Positions 35,393 through 44,566 of a DNA stretch of 64,000 bases are shown here, piece by piece (position 1 is the stretch's first letter; each line of letters starts with the position of its first letter). The notes under the pieces were generated by a model. That model searched no databases. It worked only from the letters and a program-made list of their open reading frames with translations, and was not told the origin of the DNA. The position numbers were made by a program, and so were the translations under genes. The DNA comes from Flavobacteriaceae bacterium. Lineage in GTDB: Bacteria; Bacteroidota; Bacteroidia; Flavobacteriales; Flavobacteriaceae. The stretch lies in contig CANKLE010000002.1 of the NCBI GenBank assembly GCA_947483075.1, positions 62,001 through 126,000 on the forward strand, written 5' to 3'.

Positions 35393-36652
35393 ATGGTAAA
35401 AGATTTATTTGAACGCATTCAGAACAATAAAGGACCTTTAGGTAAATGGGCATCTCAAGCTGAGGGCTATTTTGTGTTTCCCAAATTAGAAGGAGAATTA
35501 GGGCCGAGAATGCAATTTCAAGGCAAAAATATATTGAACTGGAGTTTAAATGATTATTTGGGCTTAGCCAATCACCCCGAAGTGCGTCAAGCCGATACTG
35601 ATGCGGCTATCCAATATGGAGCAGCCTATCCGATGGGTGCGCGCATGATGAGTGGGCATACTGAATACCACGAACAATTGGAGCAAGAATTGGCTGCTTT
35701 TGTGATGAAAGAATCGGCTTATTTATTGAATTTTGGGTACCAAGGAATTTTATCTACCATCGATGCCTTGGTTACGCGAAACGATGTAATTGTGTATGAT
35801 GTAGATGCGCATGCGTGCATTATTGATGGCGTTCGTTTGCACAGTGGCAAACGATTTACTTACCGCCACAACGATGTGGAAAGCATGGAGAAAAATTTGC
35901 AACGTGCCACGAAATTAGCCGAAACTACGGGTGGTGGTATATTGTTTATTACCGAAGGCGTATTTGGGATGCGGGGCCAACAAGGCAAACTGAAAGAAGT
36001 GGTTGAAATGAAGAAAAAATACAATTTCCGTTTGTTGGTTGATGATGCACACGGATTTGGAACCTTAGGAAAAACAGGCGCCGGAGCAGGTGAGGAGCAA
36101 GGTTGCCAAGACGGCATCGACGTGTATTTTTCTACTTTCGCCAAATCGATGGCCAATATTGGTGCTTTTGTTGCCGCTGACAAAGACATTATTGATTACT
36201 TGAAATACAATTTGCGTTCGCAGATGTTTGCCAAAGCCTTGCCGATGATTCAAACGATTGGGTCGTTAAAACGTTTGGAATTGTTGCGTAAATCGTCTGA
36301 GATTAAAGATAAATTATGGGTAAATGTGCGTGCCCTGCAACACGGATTAACCAGCCGTGGGTTCAACATTGGCGACACCAATACCTGTATTACGCCCGTA
36401 TATCTGGAGGGATCAATTCCCGAAGCGATGATTATGGTGAATGACTTGCGCGAAAACTACGGCATCTTCCTTTCGATTGTAGTTTACCCCGTAATTCCAA
36501 AAGGAATTATCTTGTTGCGCATGATCCCAACTGCCTCTCATACCTTGGCTGATATCGATGAAACCTTGGCTGCCTTTGAAGCCATCCGCGAAAAATTGGT
36601 CAATGGAACCTATAAAACTATTGCGGCACAGACTACGGTGGATGTTTCGTAA
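35393..36652 (+). CDS. Alpha-oxoamine synthase (serine palmitoyltransferase or cysteate fatty-acyltransferase type)
   Basis: A PLP enzyme of 419 aa, fold-type I aminotransferase class II. The PLP lysine is Lys251 in FSTFAKSMANIG. Other motifs: NYLGLANHPEV-like LNDYLGLANHPEV, YPMGARMMSGHTEYHEQLE and DVDAHACIIDGV, with VDDAHGFGTLGKTG. The family joins an amino acid to an acyl-CoA with loss of CO2. In Bacteroidota such enzymes start sphingolipid synthesis (serine + palmitoyl-CoA) or capnine sulfonolipid synthesis (cysteate); the latter supports gliding in Flavobacterium. 2-amino-3-ketobutyrate ligase is a less likely alternative. The ATG at 35393 is chosen over a TTG at 35345. Confidence 0.88.
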   Translation: MVKDLFERIQNNKGPLGKWASQAEGYFVFPKLEGELGPRMQFQGKNILNWSLNDYLGLANHPEVRQADTDAAIQYGAAYPMGARMMSGHTEYHEQLEQELAAFVMKESAYLLNFGYQGILSTIDALVTRNDVIVYDVDAHACIIDGVRLHSGKRFTYRHNDVESMEKNLQRATKLAETTGGGILFITEGVFGMRGQQGKLKEVVEMKKKYNFRLLVDDAHGFGTLGKTGAGAGEEQGCQDGIDVYFSTFAKSMANIGAFVAADKDIIDYLKYNLRSQMFAKALPMIQTIGSLKRLELLRKSSEIKDKLWVNVRALQHGLTSRGFNIGDTNTCITPVYLEGSIPEAMIMVNDLRENYGIFLSIVVYPVIPKGIILLRMIPTASHTLADIDETLAAFEAIREKLVNGTYKTIAAQTTVDVS

Positions 36653-36692
36653 AGTCGTAAAGTCGTAAAGTCTAAAGTCATAAAGTCTAAAG
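36650..36692 (+). repeat. TAAAGTC-type tandem repeat tract
   Basis: Five degenerate units (TAAAGTCG, TAAAGTCG, TAAAGTC, TAAAGTCA, TAAAGTC) starting in the stop codon of the AOS gene. Confidence 0.85.
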
Positions 36693-36742
36693 GTATACTG
36701 AGAACGGATTAGTTCTAATAAGACCTACTTTTCTTTTTGTTT

Positions 36743-36794
36743 AACTGACAACAGAAAACAGATAACGGACAACCGAAAACGGACAACCGACAAC
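36743..36794 (-). repeat. Degenerate GACAACCGA-type tract
   Basis: Eight or so imperfect 6-10 bp units around ACAACNGA. It ends exactly at the stop of the GNAT-like gene; same motif as at 28838-28869. Confidence 0.8.
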
Positions 36795-37916
36795 CTACTC
36801 CAACTTCTTCATATACGTACATCTCCTTTTATGAATCACCGGATCAAACGTCTTCCATAAATTGTGAATGGCGTTGTTTTCGTCGAGTTCGGGTGTGCGA
36901 ATGCAGGTTTCAATTCCAAATCTCTTGAAAGCATTGAAATATTCGATAAACATCGGAGCCGTAACGCCTTTGTTTTGGTAATCGGGGTGAATGCCAATCA
37001 GGTAGAACAAGATGGCATTGGTTTTGGTTTTGGCCCGAAGCAAATGGTACCAGCCAAACGGAAATAAACGGCCGTTTGCCTTTTTTAGGGCTTCGGTCAA
37101 GGAAGGCATCACGATGCTGAAGGCGATCATTTTATCGTTGGCGTCAAATACAAAATTGATGAATTCGGGGTTGATCATCCCCATGTATTTTTTCTTAAAA
37201 AAGGCCTTTTGCGCATCCGAAATCGGAACAAACGAAGACAATTTGGCGTAACATTCATTAAACAAATCAAACATTTGGTCGGCGTATTTCAGAACCTCTT
37301 TGGTCGATTTGCAATTCACGACACGCAGTTGGTAGCGTTTGCAAATAAAGTGGGAGGTGCGCTCAAATACTTCTAGTTTCACATTGGCAAAGGGAAACAC
37401 GCTTTCTAAGAATTGTTTTTCTTTTACATAGCCCAGTTGTTCAAAATGCGTTACATAGTAGGGGTAATTGTACCAGGTAATCATGGTTCCGATGTGTTCA
37501 AAACCTTCAGTCAGCAACCCAACTTTGTCCATATTCGAAAATCCCATCGGACCTTCGACTTCTTCTAAGTTGTGTTTGCGGCCCAGTTCGTATACTTTTT
37601 CGAGCAGCGCTTTGGTCACTTCGATGTCGTCTATCACATCAAACCAACCGAAACGCACTTTCTTTTTGCCTAAATCATTCACTTCACTCCAATTGATGAT
37701 AGCAGCTACTTTTCCCACCATTTTTCCGTCTTTATAAGCGCAATAAAAATAGGCTTCCGCGTTTTCAAATACCGGATTTTGGCTTTTATCAAAAGTGATT
37801 AATTCGTCTTGAATTAAGGGCGGTATCCAATTGGGGTTGTCTTTGTATAAATCAAACGAAAACAAGATGAATTGCTTCAGCTCTTTTTTTGTGATGGCTT
37901 CGCGAATGGTGATCAT
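36795..37916 (-). CDS. GNAT-like acyltransferase, possible partner of the alpha-oxoamine synthase
   Basis: 373 aa with no signal peptide. The C-terminal half (about 250-370) contains a GNAT-type core: FINFVFDANDKMIAFSIVM, a helix, then YLIGIHPDYQNKGVTAPM, the acyl-CoA-binding loop. The N-terminal half (about 1-190) is a second, divergent GNAT-like half (YFYCAYKDGKMVGKVAAII). Bacterial ceramide synthase is a GNAT-superfamily enzyme, and this gene lies next to an AOS gene on the opposite strand. I infer an N-acyltransferase for the same lipid; some databases label similar proteins GTP cyclohydrolase, which I doubt. It starts 3 bp after the OMP gene stop. Confidence 0.65.
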   Translation of the reverse strand: MITIREAITKKELKQFILFSFDLYKDNPNWIPPLIQDELITFDKSQNPVFENAEAYFYCAYKDGKMVGKVAAIINWSEVNDLGKKKVRFGWFDVIDDIEVTKALLEKVYELGRKHNLEEVEGPMGFSNMDKVGLLTEGFEHIGTMITWYNYPYYVTHFEQLGYVKEKQFLESVFPFANVKLEVFERTSHFICKRYQLRVVNCKSTKEVLKYADQMFDLFNECYAKLSSFVPISDAQKAFFKKKYMGMINPEFINFVFDANDKMIAFSIVMPSLTEALKKANGRLFPFGWYHLLRAKTKTNAILFYLIGIHPDYQNKGVTAPMFIEYFNAFKRFGIETCIRTPELDENNAIHNLWKTFDPVIHKRRCTYMKKLE

Positions 37917-37919
37917 GGG

Positions 37920-38924
37920 TTATTTCGTTTTACGCGAGGAGTTGTCAAAACCGTCTGTTCGTATTTTAGTTTTGGAATTCTCTTTTTTATCGTTTTTTCC
38001 TTTGCTGTCTTTTCCGCCTTTTCCGCTGTTTTTATCTTTTGGGATGCGCAATAGCACTTCCTTGTAGTTGGCATCAAAACGCCAAGAAAGGCCCAGATTG
38101 GCCAGTACCAAAGCAGGTTCATTGGTTACAGAACTCGCAATAGCGGCATCGACTTGAAGGTTTTGTGCCACTAAATAGGCACCGCCACCTCTAAATAAGG
38201 TGTTATGGTATGCCTTGCTGCTAAATCCTTGGTTTTCGAGCAAAATAGACCAACGCGAATTAATTCCTCTTGTAAGACTCACCACATAATCAAACGATTC
38301 GTGGTCTTTGACACCGAAATTGGACAACCCAAAATTGCTAATTAAGGCAAATCGGCCAAATTGATTTTGCGTGAGTACCATCCCTTTGAAACCAGTGGTG
38401 TTTTGAATGTTATTGTATGGGCGTATAAAATTGGCGTCATTATTCATCGTAAGCCCACCATAAAGTGCAACTGCCGGAATAAATTGGTGCCAATCAAATT
38501 TGTGGTTGGCTTTCCAGCTGTAGGGATTTATTTTTTTTTCGTAATTCATCATGGGATCATACAACATGAATTTCGCTCCCAATTGAATGGTTTGTATGCC
38601 GCTTTTTTTGGTGTCAAGCCCTGTCGATAGGTCAGAATAAGTGTCTTTTAAATAACTAACAGATCCGTAAAACTCCAATTGCTCAAAAATTGCACCGTAA
38701 CGCAGTGCAAATTCACCAGCCATCCCTGTAGCTTCATAGTCTTTTTTGCTGTAGGTTTCTCGGGCGTTTTCCAGCCCCATTTCGGTCTGAAAAATAGTTT
38801 TACCCACCGAGAATGCGGCCATCGATTTTCCGGGTCTGTTGGAGTTGATCACATCGGTAAATTGCGCCGATGCTGTCGTAAAAATGGCTAGGCAAAGAAG
38901 AAGATAAAAACTTTTTTTACACAT
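37920..38924 (-). CDS. Outer-membrane beta-barrel protein (phenol MetA-degradation transporter-like)
   Basis: 334 aa. Signal peptide after the ATG at 38924 (CKKSFYLLLCLAIFTTASAQ, 20 residues). The mature part is beta-strand-rich with alternating aromatic residues (FQTEMGLENARETYS, LRYGAIFEQLEFYGSVSY), resembling the MetA-pathway/transporter family of small barrels. The last ~40 residues are a very basic, Ser/Lys/Asp-rich disordered tail (KNSGKGGKDSKGKNDKKE). It is co-transcribed with the GNAT-like gene (3-bp gap). The role may be in envelope lipid handling, but this is inference from position. Confidence 0.8.
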   Translation of the reverse strand: MCKKSFYLLLCLAIFTTASAQFTDVINSNRPGKSMAAFSVGKTIFQTEMGLENARETYSKKDYEATGMAGEFALRYGAIFEQLEFYGSVSYLKDTYSDLSTGLDTKKSGIQTIQLGAKFMLYDPMMNYEKKINPYSWKANHKFDWHQFIPAVALYGGLTMNNDANFIRPYNNIQNTTGFKGMVLTQNQFGRFALISNFGLSNFGVKDHESFDYVVSLTRGINSRWSILLENQGFSSKAYHNTLFRGGGAYLVAQNLQVDAAIASSVTNEPALVLANLGLSWRFDANYKEVLLRIPKDKNSGKGGKDSKGKNDKKENSKTKIRTDGFDNSSRKTK

Positions 38925-38957
38925 TTTATGGTGAATTAGATAGAAAAAAAAACCTTT

Positions 38958-38965
38958 CAAAAGTA
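38958..38965 (-). promoter_or_regulatory. -7 box of the OMP-GNAT operon
   Basis: Minus strand TACTTTTG followed by AA, 34 bp upstream of the OMP ATG. Confidence 0.6.
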
Positions 38966-39010
38966 GTGTTTTTTATCATTTATTTTAGAAAGATTCCCAA
39001 AGTGATTTAG

Positions 39011-39018
39011 TAATTTTG
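39011..39018 (+). promoter_or_regulatory. -7 box of the DUF4834 gene
   Basis: TAATTTTG followed by GA, 15 bp before the ATG. Confidence 0.5.
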
Positions 39019-39032
39019 GAAAAATTTTTCAC

Positions 39033-39293
39033 ATGGATACGGCATCTTTTTCTGGCTTACTGCGCACCCTGATGTATATCATTTTATTTTATTACGCGTT
39101 CAAGTTTTTGGCGCGTTTGTTTTTGCCCGTACTGCTTAAAAAAGTGGTAGAGAAAGCCAGTGAAAATATGCGCAATCCCCAACCCAATCAAAACCAACCC
39201 AATTCGAAAGCTACCGATACTGCCCAGCCAACCGCCAAGCCCAAATCTACCCGAAAAGTAGGGGAGTACATCGATTTTGAAGAGGTCGAGTAA
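39033..39293 (+). CDS. DUF4834 small membrane protein
   Basis: 86 aa. One hydrophobic segment (about 12-40, TLMYIILFYYAFKFLARLFL) near the N-terminus, then a Pro/Gln/Asn-rich soluble tail ending KVGEYIDFEEVE, the pattern of the DUF4834 family of Bacteroidota. Function unknown. It lies 77 bp upstream of yfhO on the same strand; a separate -7 box for yfhO exists, but read-through is possible. Confidence 0.85.
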   Translation: MDTASFSGLLRTLMYIILFYYAFKFLARLFLPVLLKKVVEKASENMRNPQPNQNQPNSKATDTAQPTAKPKSTRKVGEYIDFEEVE

Positions 39294-39332
39294 AGGCCTG
39301 CTTTTTACGCCTTTTTGCAGTTATATTTTCCC

Positions 39333-39340
39333 TATTTTTG
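39333..39340 (+). promoter_or_regulatory. -7 box of the yfhO operon
   Basis: TATTTTTG followed by AG, 30 bp before the ATG, with TTG at 39315-39317 as weak -33 element. Confidence 0.55.
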
Positions 39341-39369
39341 AGCATTAATTTTCAGCTGATTTCTTTTCT

Positions 39370-41808
39370 ATGAAACAACTTAAATCGTTTTATCCGCATA
39401 TTCTGGCTCTGCTAGGCTTTGTTTGTTTTTCTGTATTTTATTTTTATCCTGTTTTGCAAGGCAAAAAGTTATTCCAATCAGACATTGTGCAATACACCGG
39501 AATGGCCAAAGAAAAACTCGATTACAATGCAGACAATCACACCGAATTGTATTGGACCAATTCGGCTTTTGGCGGGATGCCCACCTACCAGTTGGGCGCT
39601 AATTACCCGCACGAATACATCAGCCAATTGGATCATCTTTTGCGTTTTTTGCCGCGTCCAGCCGATTATATGTTCTTGTATTTCTTAGGTTTTTATGTGC
39701 TGTTGGTAGTACTCAAAACCGATCCACTTAAAGCCTTTATTGGCGCTTTGGCTTTTGGTTTATCAACCTATTTAATTGTTATTTTAGGCGTAGGACACAA
39801 CGCCAAAGCCCATGCCATTGCCTATATGCCTCTGCTGTTGTCTGGGTTTTTGTTGGTGCTGCGTCAACGCTATGTGATGGGTGGAATTGTGACCATGTTG
39901 GCGGCTGCGCTCGAGATCAATGCCAATCACTTTCAGATGACCTATTACTTTATCTTGTTGTTGCTGGTTTTTACGGTTTATTTTATCGTGAAATACACCC
40001 GTGAGAAAAACTTCAAACCACTATTTATATCCTTGGGAGTTTTTGTGATTGCTGCCGGATTTGCCATTGGGGCCAACGCGACCAATTTATTGGCTACCGC
40101 AGAATATGCTCAATATTCAACCCGCGGGAAAAGCGAATTGACTTTTAGCCCCGAAGGAAAGAAAATGGACAATGACAATCCGCTTACCAACAATTACATT
40201 ACCGAATACAGTTATGGGTTGGCAGAGAGTTTTAACCTTATTTCACCACGTCTTTTTGGAGGTTCCAACGGCGAAAAACTAGGCCGAGATAGTAAAACCT
40301 ATGAGTATGTTTTAGGTCAGGGTGTTCCGGAATCTCAAGCCTACGATTTTGCCAACAGTTTGCCTTTATACTGGGGCGATCAGCCTATAGTGGCCGCACC
40401 AGCCTATATTGGTTCCGTGGTGTTTTTCTTGGCTTTATTAGCCTTGTTTGTAGACAAACGAAAAATTAAATACGCCTTTTTGGCCGGAATTTTATTTTCA
40501 TTGATTTTATCTTGGGGTAAAAATTTTCCGGCCTTGACCAATTTTTGCATTGAGAACTTGCCCTTGTACAATAAATTTCGCGCAGTTTCCTCCATACAAG
40601 TCTTATTGGAATTGGCTATGCCTGTACTTGCTTTTATGGGTTTGCAAGCCTTTTTTACAGCCGATAAAGCCCAACAACAAAAAGGACTTATTTGGGCCGC
40701 AGCCACCGGCCTAGGATTATTAGCACTCTTGTTTATTTGCAAAAGTTTCTTTTCCTATACGAGTAGTGCCGACGAACTCTATGCCAAAAATTATGGTCCA
40801 GAATTCATCAAAGCCTTGAAAGCCGACAGACGCTCCTTATTTAAAGCCGATTTGTTGCGCTCTTTTGCATTTATAGCGGCTGCCGCTTCGGTCTTGTGGT
40901 TCTATTTGAAAAATAAATTGGCCTCGCAAACGGCCGTACTTGCTGTAGGTTTTTTGGTGGTGTCTGATTTGTTTTTTATCGATAAAAATTACGTGAGCAG
41001 CTCCGACTTTTTACCGGCTCGTGAAGTAGAGGTGCCTTTTCAAGAAACCCCAACCGATGCCGAAATTTTAAAAGATACCACGCAGTATCGTGTGTTTGAG
41101 GTAGATGGCAATCTCTCGAGTTCTCGTGCTTCTTATTTTCATCATTCTATTGGCGGATACCACGCTGCCAAGCCGCGCCGCATGCAACAATTATTTGATT
41201 ACCACATTGCCAAAAACAACTTGGAGATTTTGAATATGCTCAACGTTAAATACATCATCCAAACCGATGAGAAAGGCAACGAACGGATATTGCAAAATCC
41301 TGATGTGAATGGAAATGCTTGGTTTGTTTCAGCCGTAAAATGGGTAAATTCTCCCGATGCCGAAATAAAAGCCCTCACCCAGTTTGATTCTAAACAACTG
41401 GCTATTGTAAATAAAATTGAGTTCGGATCACAATTTCAATCGAGCACTTTTGTAAAAGACAGTAGCGCAACCATTCAATCGATTGATTACAAACCAAATG
41501 CCATTCGCTACCAATCCCAAAATGCCCAAAAAGGCTTGGCGGTCTTCTCTGAAATGTATTACGCGGATGGTTGGAACGCCTACATTGATGGCAAGAAAAC
41601 ACCACACATTCGGGTAGATTATGCACTACGTGCCCTCGAAATTCCGGCAGGAAACCATACTGTAGAATTTAAGTTTGAACCCGAAGTGGTACAAAAAGGA
41701 AGCGCCATTGCCTTGTACAGTTCGGCAGGAATGTTGGTGTTAATCGCCTTGGGATTATATTACGAAAGACGAAAAACATGGTTTAGCCCTGTTGAACCCA
41801 AGGAATAA
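39370..41808 (+). CDS. YfhO-family membrane protein
   Basis: 812 aa polytopic inner-membrane protein with about 11-12 hydrophobic helices in the first ~520 residues, a GT-C-like topology, a periplasmic soluble domain (about 550-780) and a last helix (about 783-800). The DUF/YfhO pattern LYWTNSAFGGMPTYQLGANYP (about 60-85, shown in part) is seen early. YfhO proteins glycosylate lipoteichoic acid in Firmicutes; in Bacteroidota the substrate is unknown. It forms an operon with the GT4 gene (3-bp gap) and the flippase gene (7-bp gap), so it probably acts on a surface polysaccharide or lipid-linked glycan. Confidence 0.9.
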   Translation: MKQLKSFYPHILALLGFVCFSVFYFYPVLQGKKLFQSDIVQYTGMAKEKLDYNADNHTELYWTNSAFGGMPTYQLGANYPHEYISQLDHLLRFLPRPADYMFLYFLGFYVLLVVLKTDPLKAFIGALAFGLSTYLIVILGVGHNAKAHAIAYMPLLLSGFLLVLRQRYVMGGIVTMLAAALEINANHFQMTYYFILLLLVFTVYFIVKYTREKNFKPLFISLGVFVIAAGFAIGANATNLLATAEYAQYSTRGKSELTFSPEGKKMDNDNPLTNNYITEYSYGLAESFNLISPRLFGGSNGEKLGRDSKTYEYVLGQGVPESQAYDFANSLPLYWGDQPIVAAPAYIGSVVFFLALLALFVDKRKIKYAFLAGILFSLILSWGKNFPALTNFCIENLPLYNKFRAVSSIQVLLELAMPVLAFMGLQAFFTADKAQQQKGLIWAAATGLGLLALLFICKSFFSYTSSADELYAKNYGPEFIKALKADRRSLFKADLLRSFAFIAAAASVLWFYLKNKLASQTAVLAVGFLVVSDLFFIDKNYVSSSDFLPAREVEVPFQETPTDAEILKDTTQYRVFEVDGNLSSSRASYFHHSIGGYHAAKPRRMQQLFDYHIAKNNLEILNMLNVKYIIQTDEKGNERILQNPDVNGNAWFVSAVKWVNSPDAEIKALTQFDSKQLAIVNKIEFGSQFQSSTFVKDSSATIQSIDYKPNAIRYQSQNAQKGLAVFSEMYYADGWNAYIDGKKTPHIRVDYALRALEIPAGNHTVEFKFEPEVVQKGSAIALYSSAGMLVLIALGLYYERRKTWFSPVEPKE

Positions 41809-41811
41809 CAA

Positions 41812-43095
41812 ATGAAAAAAGTACTGATCGTTACGTATTATTTTCCACCGGCGGGCGGCCCAGGCGTGCAACGTTGGTTGAAATTTGTAAAATACTTGCC
41901 CGACTTTCAGTTAGAACCCATTGTCTATATTCCCCAAAACCCTACTTATCCTATAGTGGATGAAGGATTGTTGTCTGAAGTTTCCGATCAATTAACCCTC
42001 CTGAAACATCCCATTTGGGAACCGTATCGATTGGCATCCTTGTTTTCGAAGAAGAAAATTAAAAACATCAGTGCAGGCATTATTCCTTCGGCCAAAAAAC
42101 AAACGCGGTTAGAACGTTTGGCTCTGTTTGTGCGGGGTAATTTATTTATCCCAGATGCCCGTGTATTTTGGGTAAAGCCATCGGTAGCGTTTTTGCGCGA
42201 GTATTGCCAATCCAACGATATTGATACCATTATTACAACTGGTCCGCCACACAGTTTGCACCTTATTGGGTTGGCCTTGCAACAACAGTTGGGAATAAAA
42301 TGGGTGGCTGATTTTCGTGATCCTTGGACGACAATTGGGTACCATAAAGCCTTGAAATTGTTGCCGTGGGCAAAACAGAAACACAAACGCTTAGAACAAC
42401 AAGTGCTACAAGCCGCCGATGCCCTTATCGTGACCAGTGCCTCCACCAAAACCGAATTTGAAGCCCTAACCTCCCAACCAATTGCCGTAATAACCAACGG
42501 CTACGACAGTGCAACTGCACCCAGCACTCAATTGGATGCTAAATTTAGTTTGGCACACATCGGCTCGCTCTTGTCGGCCCGAAATCCGATTGCATTATGG
42601 GAATCCTTGGCCGAATTGCTGCAAGAGGTTCCCGATTTGGCCTCCCATTTGCAACTCAAATTTATTGGCACTACGAGCCAGGAAGTAAAAGATTCGTTGG
42701 CTAAATTTAGTCTAACCACCTATGCGCAAGACTTTGGTTATGTTTCGCACCAAGAAGCAGTGCGGCACCAAAAAGAATCCCAGGTTTTATTGCTTATCGA
42801 AATTGACAGTCCCGAGACCAAACTCATTTTGCCCGGAAAACTGTTTGAATACCTGGTTTCTGGCCGACCAATTCTGGCCATGGGCCCTGAAGGATCTGAT
42901 TTTGCATCGATAATAACCGAAACCCAAACGGGCGCTTTTTTCATGTATGACCAAAAAACAGCCATAAAAAACTACCTTTCAAGCTGTTTTGCGGCCTATA
43001 AAACCGCTACTTTGCAGTCGAATGCGGTAGGGGTCGAAAAATATGCGCGCAAGAATCTAACCGAACAACTGGCCAGGTTGTTGACTAATCTTTAA
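41812..43095 (+). CDS. Family 4 glycosyltransferase
   Basis: 427 aa GT-B enzyme. The N-terminus VTYYFPPAGGPGVQRWLKF is typical for GT4, and the C-terminal donor domain holds VADFRDPWTT-like sequences at about 163 and PGKLFEYLVSGRPILAMGPE near residue 340 with the conserved EX7E-like acidic residues. No membrane segment, so it is cytoplasmic or peripheral. It sits between YfhO and the flippase, consistent with assembly of a lipid-linked glycan that the flippase exports. The sugar and acceptor are not known. Confidence 0.92.
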   Translation: MKKVLIVTYYFPPAGGPGVQRWLKFVKYLPDFQLEPIVYIPQNPTYPIVDEGLLSEVSDQLTLLKHPIWEPYRLASLFSKKKIKNISAGIIPSAKKQTRLERLALFVRGNLFIPDARVFWVKPSVAFLREYCQSNDIDTIITTGPPHSLHLIGLALQQQLGIKWVADFRDPWTTIGYHKALKLLPWAKQKHKRLEQQVLQAADALIVTSASTKTEFEALTSQPIAVITNGYDSATAPSTQLDAKFSLAHIGSLLSARNPIALWESLAELLQEVPDLASHLQLKFIGTTSQEVKDSLAKFSLTTYAQDFGYVSHQEAVRHQKESQVLLLIEIDSPETKLILPGKLFEYLVSGRPILAMGPEGSDFASIITETQTGAFFMYDQKTAIKNYLSSCFAAYKTATLQSNAVGVEKYARKNLTEQLARLLTNL

Positions 43096-43102
43096 ATAAG
43101 GT

Positions 43103-44566
43103 ATGGGAATCGTCCTTAATCAATCGATCAAAAACACGGTGATTACCTATTTTGGATTTGCCATTGGTGCGGTCAATGCCTTATTCCTGTACACCAACTT
43201 TTTAGGTAAAAACCACTACGGCATGGTTGCTTTTTTACTCTCGGCAGCCAACATCATGATGCCGTTGATGGCGTTTGGCGTACACAGCACCCTCATTCGA
43301 TTTTATTCTCGTTGCCAAACCGAAGCCGAACGGGAGAAGTTCATGAACTTTATGTTGGTGCTGCCTTTATTTCTTATAGTTCCGCTCACAGCCATTACCT
43401 TTTTGGCGTACGACCAAATTGCTTTTTTTATCTTGAAAGAAAATCCGCAAGTAAAACCTTTTTTGTGGTTGATTCCCTTAATAGGTATTTGTATGGGTTA
43501 TTTTGAAATCTTTTATGCCTGGGTGAAGGTGCATATGCAATCGGTGTTTGGCAACTTTATTAGCGAAGTATTGGTGCGCGTGGTGATCCTCTGCTTATTA
43601 TTTGCCGTGCATTGGGATTGGATTTCTAAAGACCAGTTTATCTATGGCTTGTTTTTCGCTTATTTGCTGCAACTCATCGCCATGAAAATTTTTGCGATGG
43701 TGGTGCGCATGCCCAAACTCTCATTTAAAGTACCTCATAATATCAAGGAAATTGTATTTTATTCGTTGTTCATCATCTTGTCGGGCAGTGTAGCGGTTTT
43801 ATTGATGGATTTTGACAAAGTGATGATTCCAGCCTACGAAAACATTAGCAGCAATGCCTTGTATTCGGTGGCCATTTTTATTGCTACGGTCATTGCAGTA
43901 CCCAGTCGCGCCATGCTGCAAATTATCTACCCGATTACCGCCAAATTGATGAGCGAAAACAAATTAAAAGAACTCAATGTGCTTTATAAAAAAAGCGCCA
44001 TCACCTTGCAAGTCATTGGCGGCTTGGTCATGTTGGGGATATTTTTGAACATAAAAATGCTCTACCAATTGATACCAGGAGCCTATTCGGGAGGAATTTT
44101 GGTGGTTTTTTTGATAGGGCTTTCTAAGTTTTATGATGTGATCTTGGGAAACAACAACGCCATTATTTTGAATACCAAGTACTACAAATGGGTACTTTCG
44201 TTTGGCTTGTTGCTGGTGTTTATGATGATTGGCCTCAATATGATTTTTATTCCCTTATACGGCATTGATGGAGCAGCCTTGGCTACTTTAATTTCGGTTT
44301 TTATTTACAATACCATCAAACTGGTTTTTGTGGTGAAGAAAATGAAATTGTATCCTTTTACCGTTAATACGTTAAAATCATTCGCCATCATCATTGGCGT
44401 ATTTTTGGCTTTTTATTTCTGGGATTTTCCCTTTCCTCCGGTTTGGAGTATCGCGCTCAAATCAATTCTGATTACCCTGCTGTATGGACTGCTCAACTAC
44501 AAATTCAAGGTATCTGAAGATGTGAATGGTGTGCTGCAAACGGTCTTTAGGAAAATGGGCTTATAA
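43103..44566 (+). CDS. Polysaccharide flippase (Wzx/MOP family)
   Basis: 487 aa with about 14 transmembrane segments. The MOP pattern (pairs of helices with short polar loops) and FLGKNHYGMVAFLLSAANIMMP at the N-terminus fit the oligosaccharide flippase family, which moves lipid-linked glycans across the inner membrane. It is the third gene of the yfhO-GT4 operon. Its last 6 bases overlap the convergent uvrA stop region (44561-44566). No matching polymerase (Wzy) is in the window. Confidence 0.92.
   Translation: MGIVLNQSIKNTVITYFGFAIGAVNALFLYTNFLGKNHYGMVAFLLSAANIMMPLMAFGVHSTLIRFYSRCQTEAEREKFMNFMLVLPLFLIVPLTAITFLAYDQIAFFILKENPQVKPFLWLIPLIGICMGYFEIFYAWVKVHMQSVFGNFISEVLVRVVILCLLFAVHWDWISKDQFIYGLFFAYLLQLIAMKIFAMVVRMPKLSFKVPHNIKEIVFYSLFIILSGSVAVLLMDFDKVMIPAYENISSNALYSVAIFIATVIAVPSRAMLQIIYPITAKLMSENKLKELNVLYKKSAITLQVIGGLVMLGIFLNIKMLYQLIPGAYSGGILVVFLIGLSKFYDVILGNNNAIILNTKYYKWVLSFGLLLVFMMIGLNMIFIPLYGIDGAALATLISVFIYNTIKLVFVVKKMKLYPFTVNTLKSFAIIIGVFLAFYFWDFPFPPVWSIALKSILITLLYGLLNYKFKVSEDVNGVLQTVFRKMGL

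Noticed and set aside
36795-37916. GTP cyclohydrolase label for the GNAT-like protein
   Set aside because: None of the known GTP cyclohydrolase motifs (zinc-binding Cys/His sets) are present, while a GNAT-type core can be seen.
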